Origin: Modestobacter marinus
Lineage (GTDB): Bacteria; Actinomycetota; Actinomycetes; Mycobacteriales; Geodermatophilaceae
DNA: 38,557 nt
Assembly: GCF_019799945.1 (NCBI RefSeq)
Contig: NZ_JABGCH010000038.1
Span: forward strand, 1-38,557
Direction: 5' to 3'
In this document: one piece after another, positions 31,765-38,557 of the stretch
How positions within the stretch are numbered: position 1 is the first letter of the stretch
How the letters are laid out: each line of letters opens with the position of its first letter
Program-made: the position numbers and the translations under genes
The notes under the pieces: model-generated
What the model saw: the letters and a program-made list of their open reading frames with translations, nothing else
Database searches by the model: none
What the model was told of the DNA's origin: nothing

Positions 31765-32646
31765 GTGTCAGCTGACGTGCTCGCCGCCTTCTCCTCGTTG
31801 CGGCAGCACCAGCGCAAGGGTCAGCGCTCGCCGCACAAGCCGTTGCTGGCCCTGCTCGCCCTCGGCCGGCTGGCAGCGACCGGCAGCAGTGAGGTGTCCT
31901 GGTCGTTGGCCGAGGAGAAGCTGGCGGACCTGATCGCCGAGTTCGGCCCGGCGTCCCACACCGGTCGGGCCCAGAGCGCCGCCTATCCCTTCACCCGTCT
32001 GCGCGCCGACCACATCTGGGTGCTCGACCGCGACGTGGACGACGACAAGGTGAGCCCACTGCGCGCCGGCGTCACCGGGCGCTTCGAGGCGACGCTGGAG
32101 CAACGGCTCGCGGAGGACCCCGCGCTGGTCGAGACCGTCGCCCGCACGCTCGTCGACAGCCACTTCCCGCCCACCGTGGCCGGGGACCGGCGGCACCTCG
32201 GGTTCGACCCCGAGGTGCCGCCGGTCCCCGGCACCGCGCCGGTCAGCGCGCGGAAGCGCAGTCAGGTGTGGCGGACGGCGGTGCTGCAGGCGTGGGACGA
32301 GCAGTGCGCCTGCTGCGGCTTCGACGGCCGGTCCGGTGGCACGGCGATCGGCGTGGCGGCCGCGCACGTCCGGTGGTTCGCCTTCGACGGGCCCGACGAG
32401 ACGGACAACGGGCTCGCGCTCCGCTCGTTGCACCACAAGCTGTTCGACCGGGGCGTGCTCGGTCTGGACGACGGTCTCGGGGTCATCGTCTCGCAGCGGT
32501 TCACGGCCCGGACGTCGTCCGGCAAGGCCGTCTACGCGCTGCACGGCCGCCGGCTGGACCCGCGGCCGGGCACCGCACCACCTGCTGGCGAGCACGTCAG
32601 TTGGCACCGCCGCCAGGTTTTCCAGGGGCTTCCGCTCGCCGGCTGA
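31765..32646 (+). CDS. SBD-HNH endonuclease resembling phosphorothioated-DNA-dependent restriction enzymes (ScoMcrA/SprMcrA type)
   Basis: The product has 293 residues from GTG 31765, preferred because GACAGT lies six bases upstream as a leaderless -10; GTG 31747 is an alternative. Residues about 1-150 resemble the sulfur-binding domain that recognises Rp phosphorothioate DNA (LRQHQRKGQRSPHKPLLALLALG). Residues 165-293 are an HNH domain: C181-A-C-C184, AAH201V, D-N215-G-L-A-L and H223-H224-K-L-F-D. Close relatives, as I recall them, read LALC at the third zinc-ligand position; here R220 (CGC) replaces it. The enzyme would cut incoming DNA modified by Dnd-type systems. No dnd genes are nearby, consistent with a type IV-like restriction role. 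The 3' end overlaps the MBL gene by 50 bp. Confidence 0.82.
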   Translation: MSADVLAAFSSLRQHQRKGQRSPHKPLLALLALGRLAATGSSEVSWSLAEEKLADLIAEFGPASHTGRAQSAAYPFTRLRADHIWVLDRDVDDDKVSPLRAGVTGRFEATLEQRLAEDPALVETVARTLVDSHFPPTVAGDRRHLGFDPEVPPVPGTAPVSARKRSQVWRTAVLQAWDEQCACCGFDGRSGGTAIGVAAAHVRWFAFDGPDETDNGLALRSLHHKLFDRGVLGLDDGLGVIVSQRFTARTSSGKAVYALHGRRLDPRPGTAPPAGEHVSWHRRQVFQGLPLAG

Positions 32647-33424
32647 CCGCGTCGAGCTCCACCGGCGTGCCGAGCGGCAGCCAGCGGAACCGCCGGCGGA
32701 TCTCCTCCGGCGCCCGGGCCAGCTCCCGCTCGACCGCAGCGCGCCCCTGGCGGAAGTGGCTCCAGCCCTCGTGGTGCACCGGGACGACGGTGGTCGCGTC
32801 GAGCTGTCGGCACAACCGCACCGCCTCCCGGCCGGTCATCGAGTAGCGGACCGGTCCGGTGACCGGGAAGCGGACGCCGCCCAGGTGCAGCACGGCGGTG
32901 TCCACCCGCACCCGCGCGGCGACGTCCCGCAGGCCACGGAACAGCACGGTGTCGCCGGAGATCCACAGCGCTCCGTCGTCCCACGAGTGCCGCACGACGA
33001 ACCCGACAACGTCCCCGGCGACCGGCCGGCTCAACGGCGGACCGTGCCGCGCCGGCGTCGCCGTCACCGTCAGCCGCGGGCGCCCCGGCGCTGCCAGCAC
33101 GGTCGTCTCCCACGGGCGCAGGCCGCGCGCTCCCCCACCCAGCCGGGCGGCACCGGACGCCGTCGTCACGACCACCGGCACGGTCAGCAGCAGCGCCCGG
33201 CCGGCGTCGTCCAGGTTGTCCCCGTGGTGGTCGTGGCTGAGCAGCACCGCGTCGACCGGCGGCAGCTCGTCGGGCTGCAGCGCGGGCCCGACCAGCTTGC
33301 GGGAGCCGGTCCCCCAGCCGAAGGCGTACTGCCTGCCGGGCGGGTCGAAGGTCGGATCGGTGAGCAGCCGCCAGCCGGCGACCTCGATCAGCAGCGTCGG
33401 CCCGCCGATGTGGGTCAGCCTCAC
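32597..33424 (-). CDS. MBL-fold metallo-hydrolase (UlaG-like)
   Basis: The product has 275 residues. ATG 33424 overlaps the stop of the alpha/beta hydrolase gene (ATGA). The metal motif is LSH64DH66H67GDN with D69, a variant of the HxHxDH signature, and further ligands are likely in TPARHGP and WISGDTVLF plus VPVHHEGW. The fold fits UlaG/RomA-type hydrolases acting on lactones, phosphodiesters or N-acyl-phosphatidylethanolamine-like lipids. Its last 50 bp overlap the convergent SBD-HNH gene, which is unusual, so the true C-terminus matters for both. It is the second gene of a pair controlled from the AraC intergenic region. Confidence 0.87.
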   Translation of the reverse strand: MRLTHIGGPTLLIEVAGWRLLTDPTFDPPGRQYAFGWGTGSRKLVGPALQPDELPPVDAVLLSHDHHGDNLDDAGRALLLTVPVVVTTASGAARLGGGARGLRPWETTVLAAPGRPRLTVTATPARHGPPLSRPVAGDVVGFVVRHSWDDGALWISGDTVLFRGLRDVAARVRVDTAVLHLGGVRFPVTGPVRYSMTGREAVRLCRQLDATTVVPVHHEGWSHFRQGRAAVERELARAPEEIRRRFRWLPLGTPVELDAVSRRAEAPGKPGGGAN

Positions 33425-34257
33425 GAAGCCCCGGTCACCTTAGGCGGCGACCCCGTCGCGTGCGCGAGCGCCCACTCCAGCACCTCGTCGGCGATCCGCT
33501 CCCAGCCGGCCTGGGCGGGGAGCAGGTGGGCGTAGCCGGGGTACTCCTTCACCTCGGTGACCGTGTTGCCGGAGTAGTGCCGCGCGTTCGACCGCTGCAC
33601 GCTCGGCGGCTGGATGTGGTCCTCCCCGCCGGAGACGAACAGCAGCGGCGGGCGGGCATCGTTCTCGTAGTCGACGTGGGCGTCCTGCGGGCCAGGCATC
33701 AGGTTGGCCAGCACCGTGCTCCAGAGGATCCCGCCCGGTGCGGGGATGTGGTACCGCCGGTACAGCGCCCGCGACTCCTCCTCGTCCCAGGTGTTGGCGA
33801 AGGCATAGTGCCATTGGTCCTCGGTGAGCCCGACGGCCTTGTGCCGGTTCGCCGGGTTCTTGAGCACGGCCCACGCCGAGCGGAGCTGAGACAAGGGGAG
33901 CACCCGCACCCCCTCGGTGGGCGCGGAGTTGAGGGCGACGCCGACGGCGCCGAGGCCGCGGTCGAGGAGCAGCTGCACGAGCGTGCCGCCGGCGGAGTGA
34001 CCGATGAGGATCGGCGGCTTGTCCAGCTCCCGCACCACGCCGGCCAGGTGCTCGACGATCCGCGGCAGGGTGGACTCGGCGATGGGTGTCGGGTCGGCGT
34101 TGAGCGCCTCCACCTCGACCTCGAACCCGGGGTAAGCGGGGGTGAGCACGCGGAAGCCGCGGCTCTCGTAGTGGGTCTTCCAGTTCTCCCAGCTGCGCGG
34201 GGTCACCCAGAAGCCGTGGACGAGCACGATGGTGTCGGGTGCGGACGGCGCGGTCAT
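33421..34257 (-). CDS. Alpha/beta hydrolase
   Basis: The product has 278 residues from ATG 34257, with GAGGAGA 7 nt upstream. The oxyanion segment is VLVHGFWVTP, the nucleophile elbow is IGHSAGG (about residue 93), the acid is probably in SGGEDHIQPP, and the histidine is in PGYAHLLP. No signal peptide is present, so it is cytosolic. The sequence resembles esterase/haloperoxidase-like hydrolases often induced by small ligands. It is divergent from an AraC-type regulator gene 178 bp away and coupled by a 4-bp overlap to the MBL hydrolase. The trio is probably one regulated detoxification or catabolic unit (inference). Confidence 0.9.
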   Translation of the reverse strand: MTAPSAPDTIVLVHGFWVTPRSWENWKTHYESRGFRVLTPAYPGFEVEVEALNADPTPIAESTLPRIVEHLAGVVRELDKPPILIGHSAGGTLVQLLLDRGLGAVGVALNSAPTEGVRVLPLSQLRSAWAVLKNPANRHKAVGLTEDQWHYAFANTWDEEESRALYRRYHIPAPGGILWSTVLANLMPGPQDAHVDYENDARPPLLFVSGGEDHIQPPSVQRSNARHYSGNTVTEVKEYPGYAHLLPAQAGWERIADEVLEWALAHATGSPPKVTGAS

Positions 34258-34435
34258 GGTGGTTCTCCTCGGCTGCACGGGGACGTCGACGTCGTGACCC
34301 TGGCAGTGCGGCCCGTCCGGTGATCGGCTGTCCGTGCATTCCTCTGGTCTGAACGCGCTTCCCGGAGGCGCGGTGCTCTGCCAGGCTCGACGGGTCACCC
34401 GGGAACGTCCGCCACCGGCAGACCAGGGACCGCCG

Positions 34436-35389
34436 ATGCTGCTGCTCGACACCCGCGACATCCCGCGCGCCGACCGCGCCGAGGCCTTCGCCGCGGCGAT
34501 GCACGAGGTCTCCTCCCCGTGCCGCATCGAGCAGCGGGAACCACAGGACGAGCTGCAGGTGCACATGCAGCTGTGGCCCTACGGCCAGGCGGCGCTGCTC
34601 AGCACGGACGCGTCGCGCTTGCGGCTCACCCGCACGCGCCAGCACATCGGTGCGGACGGCGGACCGGTGGTCGGGGTGTCGTTCCAGGCGGCCGGCCGCG
34701 GCGAGTTCGCCCAGCTGGGCCACGAGCAGGTGGTGCGGGACGACGAAGTGATGCTGGTCGACATGGGGACGCCGTACTCGTTCGGCTGCGCAACCGGGGG
34801 CGGGGCGCAGGTGTTCTTGGTGCCGTACGAGCTGCTGGCGCTGCCGGAGGACGTCGTCCGGCGGGCGATGCCGCGGCTGCGGGCCAGCCCGCTGCACGAC
34901 CTGGTGCACGCCCACCTGTCGCGGCTGGCGTCCTCCGCTCCTCAGCTGGCGGCCGACCCGGGCGCCGCCGCGCTCGGGACGGCGACGGTCGAGCTGGTGC
35001 GCGCGCTGATCGTGTCGGCCGCCGGGGACGCCGTCCGCAGCGCGCCGGTGCGGGAGCAGACGCTGGTCACCCGAGTGCGGGCCTACGTCGGGCAGCGCCT
35101 GCACGACCCGGAGCTGACCCCGGCCGCGATCGCCGGCGCCCACAACGTGTCGCTGCGCCAGCTGTACAAGGCGTGCAACGAGGCAGGTCTGCGGCTGGAG
35201 CAGTGGATCATCGAGCAGCGGCTGGAAGCCGCCCGGGCGCACCTGGCCACGCCCGCCGGACTGCGCCGGTCGATCGCGGCGACGGCGCGGGCGCACGGCT
35301 TCGCCGACCCGAGCCACTTCACCCGGCGGTTCCGGCAGGCCTACGGGATGACCCCGCGCGAGTGGCAGCGCGCCGCCACCGCGGCGTGA
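34436..35389 (+). CDS. AraC family transcriptional regulator
   Basis: The product has 317 residues from ATG 34436, with CAGGGA upstream. The N-terminal 200 residues match the AraC-binding-like domain found in NimR/FeaR-type activators (RLTRTRQHIGADGGPVVGVSFQAAGRGEF). The C-terminal 100 residues are the two-helix-turn-helix AraC domain: LTPAAIAGAHNVSLRQLYKA and ARAHGFADPSHFTRRFRQAYGMTPREW. It is divergent from the hydrolase pair and is probably its activator. The intergenic 34258-34435 should hold both promoters; I could not pick a convincing binding site there. Confidence 0.92.
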   Translation: MLLLDTRDIPRADRAEAFAAAMHEVSSPCRIEQREPQDELQVHMQLWPYGQAALLSTDASRLRLTRTRQHIGADGGPVVGVSFQAAGRGEFAQLGHEQVVRDDEVMLVDMGTPYSFGCATGGGAQVFLVPYELLALPEDVVRRAMPRLRASPLHDLVHAHLSRLASSAPQLAADPGAAALGTATVELVRALIVSAAGDAVRSAPVREQTLVTRVRAYVGQRLHDPELTPAAIAGAHNVSLRQLYKACNEAGLRLEQWIIEQRLEAARAHLATPAGLRRSIAATARAHGFADPSHFTRRFRQAYGMTPREWQRAATAA

Positions 35390-35393
35390 CCCG

Positions 35394-35927
35394 TCAGGCG
35401 GCGAGGGTCAGGAGGCCCGCAGTGGCCCAGCCGGGCGGGAGCGGGCGGGCCGTCTCGCCGCCGCGCAGGAGGAGATAGGGGCGCGCGAGGCGCTCCTTCT
35501 CGATCCGGTCCCAGGCGGTCAGCAGGTCGGCGACCCACCGGGCGAGGGTGAGGGCGTTGGTGGCCAGCGGGTCGCCGGCGACCTCGGCCGTGGGCCGGGT
35601 GGGGATCCGTGGCCAGCGCGGGCTGACCAGGGTGCGCTTGGCGGACGGCAGCGAGGCCACGTGGGCGGCGAAGGCACCGTCGAGGGCGCTGGTCTCCGCG
35701 ACGATCGCGAAGGCGAGGCCGGCGACGTCCGCGCCGATGCCGAACCGCGGCGCGGCCTTCTGGGTGGTGACCAGAATCCGGCCGGTCAGCAGCCGGGCGA
35801 TCCGGTCGTCGTCGGACGGCAGGACCCAGGCGCCGGCCATGGTCGACTCGAGCCCCTCGCCGACGTTCACGTGCCAGCCCACGACCCGGTCCTCAACCGG
35901 CTGGTCGACCACGACGATCCCGCGCAT
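35394..35927 (-). CDS. Hypothetical protein, no recognised family
   Basis: The product has 177 residues. ATG 35927 was chosen because GGGAGT lies 5 nt upstream; the open frame to 36026 has an Arg-rich, unlikely extension. The composition is balanced with no signal or membrane segment, so a folded cytosolic protein is likely. Recognisable stretches (TGRILVTTQKAAPRFGIGADVAGLAF, VSPRWPRIPTRPT) do not match any family I know. It is convergent with the AraC gene (4 bp between stops) and appears monocistronic. Confidence 0.65.
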   Translation of the reverse strand: MRGIVVVDQPVEDRVVGWHVNVGEGLESTMAGAWVLPSDDDRIARLLTGRILVTTQKAAPRFGIGADVAGLAFAIVAETSALDGAFAAHVASLPSAKRTLVSPRWPRIPTRPTAEVAGDPLATNALTLARWVADLLTAWDRIEKERLARPYLLLRGGETARPLPPGWATAGLLTLAA

Positions 35928-36063
35928 CCGGACTCCCGCTCTCAGTAATGAGCCCCGTACGGGGTGTGAGGGACGCTGCCACGGAGGCGGTCGGATGCCA
36001 ACGGTGTTTCGCCGACGTCGCCTCATTCATCACACGCACCACAGGCGCCTCACCCGACTTGCG

Positions 36064-36936
36064 TCACGACGCTCCCGGGGGGAGAGCGAGCACATCGACG
36101 TGGCCGACCACGAGCCGCAGCCGCCCGGCGCGACAGGCTTCGAGGCGGCGCTCGAGGTAGGGACCGGCACAACGACCCAGGTCCGGCTGCTGGGCGCACG
36201 CGGCGGCGATCCAGGCACGCAGCCACTCCTCGGCCAGCTCGGCCTGGTCGGCACCGAGGCGCCACGGGCTGGGCCGGGTCTCCACCGCTGCGCCCCGCCG
36301 GGCGAACAGGTCTGCGGCGACGGCGCCGGCGTCCGGCCCCAGCAGCCGCCGGCCGTCCGTGCGGCGCCGTTGATGAGCGTTGAAGGCATCGGCGAACGCG
36401 GCGTCGAGGGAATCGGTCGGCGCCAACTCGACGTCCCCGGTGACCGACAACGTCAGCAGCGCCGCGGCTCCGGCCTCGACGCACGCGGCGGCAAGCCCGT
36501 CCAGCTGCTCGGCGGTCAGCAGGTCCAGCACGGCGGACCCGGTCACCAGCGCCGTCCCGGAGAGGTCGGCGGAGCGCAGGTACGTGAAGTCGCCCTCCTG
36601 CGTCCGCGCGGAGACCGGGGCGCCATCGGCGGCCGAGCTGGGCATGGTCGCCGCGGCGGAGGCGAGCAGCCCGGGATCACGGTCGTGCAGGACCCACTCC
36701 TGGGGCCCGGGTAGCCGCGGGGCCAACCAGCGGCCCATCGACCCGGTGCCGCAACCGAGGTCCCGGATCACCACCGGGGCACCTGGCCGGGCGGTGGCCG
36801 CCAGGTGGACCCGGACGAGCTCGACCAGGTCGGGCGCCCGCGCCGCGGCGTCGGCGTCCTCGCGCAGCGCCAGCCAGTCCGGGGCGCACACGGGTGAGCC
36901 GGGGCTGCTCAGCCGAGCGTCCCAGGGAGCGGGCAT
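36064..36936 (-). CDS. Class I SAM-dependent methyltransferase
   Basis: The product has 290 residues from ATG 36936, with GGGGAGG about 11 nt upstream. The SAM-binding motif I is VIRDLGCGTGSMGRW (about 55-69), and the acidic post-I motif is LHDRDPGLL. A second half with an ATP-grasp-like or substrate domain is not evident. The length and GCGTGSM pattern fit small-molecule methyltransferases, but the acceptor is unknown. The 216-bp gap upstream (36937-37152) holds its promoter and no gene. Confidence 0.85.
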   Translation of the reverse strand: MPAPWDARLSSPGSPVCAPDWLALREDADAAARAPDLVELVRVHLAATARPGAPVVIRDLGCGTGSMGRWLAPRLPGPQEWVLHDRDPGLLASAAATMPSSAADGAPVSARTQEGDFTYLRSADLSGTALVTGSAVLDLLTAEQLDGLAAACVEAGAAALLTLSVTGDVELAPTDSLDAAFADAFNAHQRRRTDGRRLLGPDAGAVAADLFARRGAAVETRPSPWRLGADQAELAEEWLRAWIAAACAQQPDLGRCAGPYLERRLEACRAGRLRLVVGHVDVLALPPGAS

Positions 36937-37152
36937 CCACCCATCGCCTCCCCATGCTTAGCGTGCGAGCCGCATCTCCCACGCACCCGATCCGCGCACC
37001 GTCAGCTTCACGTCACGGTCCCGGACGGCGTGGACCCCACCGCGTCGCGTCCGCATCCTCTCGGATCCGTGCAGGGGAGAGTGGATCTACCGGGATGGCA
37101 TCGGGTCAGCCGCCGCCACGCTGATTGACGGGGCCGGCCATCGGCGGAGGGG

Positions 37153-37440
37153 TCAGTCGGTCGACGGCGGAGGTGGTCGGTACGCCTCGGCCCGGTGCGC
37201 GATCCGCAGGACGAGGACAGTGCGTGCGCTCTCGTCGACCTCGATGAGGACCCGGTAGTCGCCCCGGCGGGCACTGCGGAGCCCCTCGAGTTCGCCGGTC
37301 AAGGGCTCGCTCAGCCTCACCGGGTTCTCAGCGAGGACCGCGGTGATGAACTCGACCACGGCCGGTGTGACCCGGGACGGGAGCCGGCTCAGCTGGCGAT
37401 GCGCCGGTGAGGAGACCCGAACTTCGTACGGAGGAGTCAC
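37153..37440 (-). CDS. RelE/ParE-superfamily toxin
   Basis: The product has 95 residues. ATG 37440 overlaps the antitoxin stop (ATGA), the usual coupling for type II pairs. RelE features are YEVRVSSPAHRQLSRLP, the central LEGLRSARRGDYRVLIEVD and the terminal VLVLRIAHRAEAYR. RelE toxins cut mRNA in the ribosomal A site. The catalytic-region Arg and Tyr/His positions appear kept, so it is probably functional. A Pro-rich tail follows the fold. Confidence 0.92.
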   Translation of the reverse strand: MTPPYEVRVSSPAHRQLSRLPSRVTPAVVEFITAVLAENPVRLSEPLTGELEGLRSARRGDYRVLIEVDESARTVLVLRIAHRAEAYRPPPPSTD

Positions 37441-37709
37441 TCAGGACGTCCGTGCTCCCGCCTCAAGTCACTCGCGGCGACGGTCCGCCCCTCGGCCAAC
37501 TCGCGGCGCCCCTCTTCCACGTCATCCCGAACGCCTGGCTGGGACAGCCAGAAGATCGTCTCGTGCAGCGAGTCGAGGTCGGCCTTGGCCATCGGCACGG
37601 CCGCCTCCCGCCCGTGCCGCGTGATCGTCACGATCTCGTGCGTGGTCTCCGCAGCCTCGACCAGGGCAGACAGCCGGTCCTTGGCCTCGCTCAACGGAAC
37701 GGTTGTCAT
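37437..37709 (-). CDS. Phd/YefM-type antitoxin
   Basis: The product has 90 residues from ATG 37709. The N-terminal DNA-binding fold is VPLSEAKDRLSALVEAAETT, followed by VTITRHGREAAVPMAKADLDSLHETI as in Phd/YefM. The acidic/charged C-terminal 30 residues would wrap the RelE partner. It is the first gene of the pair. A palindrome at 37728-37741 upstream is a candidate site for autorepression. Confidence 0.92.
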   Translation of the reverse strand: MTTVPLSEAKDRLSALVEAAETTHEIVTITRHGREAAVPMAKADLDSLHETIFWLSQPGVRDDVEEGRRELAEGRTVAASDLRREHGRPE

Positions 37710-37727
37710 GAGCGCAGTCTCGCCAGG

Positions 37728-37741
37728 GTTCTAGCCAGAAC
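37728..37741. promoter_or_regulatory. Palindrome upstream of the toxin-antitoxin pair (possible Phd operator)
   Basis: GTTCT (37728-37732) and AGAAC (37737-37741) form a perfect inverted repeat around AGCC, 19 bp upstream of the antitoxin start. On the minus strand it overlaps a possible -10, TAGAAC (37733-37728). Autoregulation by such a palindrome is usual for Phd/YefM systems, but this is inference. Confidence 0.38.
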
Positions 37742-37760
37742 TTTCTCGGCCGCAGCCCAT

Positions 37761-37776
37761 TCGAACGACTGTTCCA
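37761..37776. promoter_or_regulatory. Near-consensus LexA (SOS) box
   Basis: TCGAAC-GACT-GTTCCA matches the actinobacterial LexA consensus TCGAAC-n4-GTTCGA at 11 of 12 positions. It ends 3 bp before a good -35 (TTGACT, 37780-37785) of the plus-strand gene and lies 52-67 bp upstream of the antitoxin start on the other strand. Confidence 0.6.
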
Positions 37777-37779
37777 TGC

Positions 37780-37810
37780 TTGACTGACCATGCGGCACAG
37801 CCTCTACGGT
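37780..37810 (+). promoter_or_regulatory. Promoter of the TPR-like gene (TTGACT-19-TACGGT), leaderless
   Basis: The -35 is TTGACT (37780-37785) and the -10 is TACGGT (37805-37810), with a 19-nt spacer. The -10 ends six bases before GTG 37817, which places transcription start at the start codon. This fixes the gene start downstream of ATG 37790, which would lie inside the promoter. Confidence 0.55.
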
Positions 37811-37816
37811 CCTGGA

Positions 37817-38374
37817 GTGCGGACTCCGCGGAGCATCGACGACGTCGAACGGCTGGAGACCTCTGCTCGCTCGCCCCGCGCCCACCGTGAGGCGGCTGCC
37901 GTGCTGTCGGCATGGGCGGAACATCCGCACCCGGACGACGAGGCGAACCCCGCGGAGCTGCTGTCCGCGGCAGCGTGGCACCTGGATCAGGCTGGTGACA
38001 CGGACGCCGCACTCCAGCTCCATCGCCGCGCGGTCACCGCCGAGGGCACCACGACGCCCGGCGCCCGGTGCCTGCTGCATGCCGCGCTGATCGACGCGGG
38101 CCGGCTGGACGAGGCTCGTCACGTGGCCGATGACCTGCGCCGTTCCGGACCGACTGTGCTCGACTGCGCCGGTATGGCCGAGAACTTCGAGAACGTCGGC
38201 GACCTTCAGCAGGCGCACCGCTGGGCGTCCATCGGCGTGAACCGGATCCAGCTGGCCAACGACACGGACGTCGATGACGACGACTTCGACGTCGTCGAGC
38301 TGCTCAACGTCCGTCGACGCATTCGCCAGGCGCTCGGCTTCCCACCCGACGATCTGGATGAGGTCGACCTCTAG
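37817..38374 (+). CDS. Helical-repeat (TPR-like) protein, possibly SOS-controlled
   Basis: The product has 185 residues from GTG 37817; ATG 37790 is an in-frame alternative 27 bp upstream but overlaps the best promoter. The body is amphipathic helices in TPR-like spacing: PAELLSAAAWHLDQAGDTDAALQLHRRA, ARCLLHAALIDAGRLDEARHVADDLR and ENVGDLQQAHRWASIGVNRI. The protein ends with an acidic tail rich in Asp. TPR folds bind proteins; the partner is unknown. Similar actinobacterial TPR proteins often carry a SEC-C motif, but none is present here. A LexA-like box just upstream suggests induction by DNA damage (inference). Confidence 0.78.
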   Translation: MRTPRSIDDVERLETSARSPRAHREAAAVLSAWAEHPHPDDEANPAELLSAAAWHLDQAGDTDAALQLHRRAVTAEGTTTPGARCLLHAALIDAGRLDEARHVADDLRRSGPTVLDCAGMAENFENVGDLQQAHRWASIGVNRIQLANDTDVDDDDFDVVELLNVRRRIRQALGFPPDDLDEVDL

Positions 38375-38430
38375 CCTCGATCTTTCGTTCGGCCCGGCAT
38401 GAGGACGGGCGACACGGGGCGTGCATGCAC

Positions 38431-38501
38431 GGAAGTGCCTGCTCAGCTTGGGATTCTGCTGCTTGTCGAAGGCGCAGGATCACCGGGCTGAGAGGCACTC
38501 C
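38431..38501. repeat. 71-nt imperfect inverted repeat (hairpin) of unknown identity
   Basis: GGAAGTGCCTGCTCAGC (from 38431) pairs with GCTGAGAGGCACTCC (38487-38501) with two single-base bulges. Inside, GATTCTGC (38452-38459) pairs with GCAGGATC (38473-38480) with one wobble. It could be a terminator, a miniature element, or the end of an insertion sequence extending past the window. Bases 38375-38430 and 38502-38557 show no gene. Confidence 0.55.
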
Positions 38502-38557
38502 GTGGGTGAACGGTAACCGGCGTTCCCGGCGGGTCCAGGTAGTCGCTGGGAGCGAGT

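Noticed and set aside
38304-38498. A 64-codon minus-strand frame at the right edge
   Set aside because: It overlaps the end of the TPR-like gene and the hairpin, has Cys/Arg-rich unlikely composition and no ribosome site.

Overview
The window is very GC-rich, compact and codon-biased. It has an actinobacterial rRNA leader on the minus strand at the left edge and several leaderless-looking promoters (TAnnnT, 6 nt, start codon). Together these suggest a high-GC actinomycete, plausibly Geodermatophilaceae or a relative (inference; no rRNA gene lies inside the window). Most genes look chromosomal and intact. There is one decayed IS110-type insertion and no prophage or CRISPR array.

Layout. 1-~220: leader and boxA of an rRNA operon that reads leftward out of the window. 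440-1831: an ADP-ribosylglycohydrolase fused to a cysteine phosphatase. ~1832-3394: an IS110-family element with a frameshifted transposase and a structured non-coding left end that is a bridge-RNA candidate. 3395-4159: two small hypothetical genes. 4353-13418: a minus-strand operon of a Dpp/Opp-type ABC importer (two ATPases, lipoprotein receptor, two permeases) followed by a PLP lyase, an amidohydrolase and an M20 carbamoylase-type enzyme. Next to it are a tandem-domain Lrp/AsnC regulator and a divergent M20 aminoacylase. The whole block (4353-15894) reads as import and hydrolysis of an N-substituted amino acid, dipeptide or ureido compound. 16016-21592: a 1858-residue COG1112-like helicase protein whose catalytic motifs look eroded. 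21599-24920: DUF3048 lipoprotein, MaoC hydratase, HAD phosphatase and an ATP-dependent DNA ligase of LigC type.

24924-29671 holds four minus-strand blocks: azlCD, a winged-helix/alpha-beta-hydrolase fusion, and a FAD monooxygenase-SnoaL-OsmC operon. A 43-bp element with three repeats phased at 11 bp is present twice, upstream of azlCD and upstream of the FAD operon. It looks like the operator of an OmpR-type DNA-binding domain, and such a protein is encoded between the two copies. 29884-38374: a collagen-like membrane protein, a secreted HNH nuclease head-to-head with an SBD-HNH enzyme resembling phosphorothioate-DNA-dependent restriction nucleases, an MBL-fold/alpha-beta hydrolase pair opposite an AraC regulator, a methyltransferase, a RelE/Phd toxin-antitoxin pair, and a helical-repeat gene whose promoter abuts a near-consensus LexA (SOS) box. 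The window ends with a long imperfect hairpin of unknown identity.

The strongest items for follow-up are the duplicated 11-bp-phased operator, the IS110 non-coding structure, the degenerate giant helicase with its in-frame 24-bp repeats, the SBD-HNH nuclease, and the SOS box. All family assignments come from reading motifs; no database search was run.
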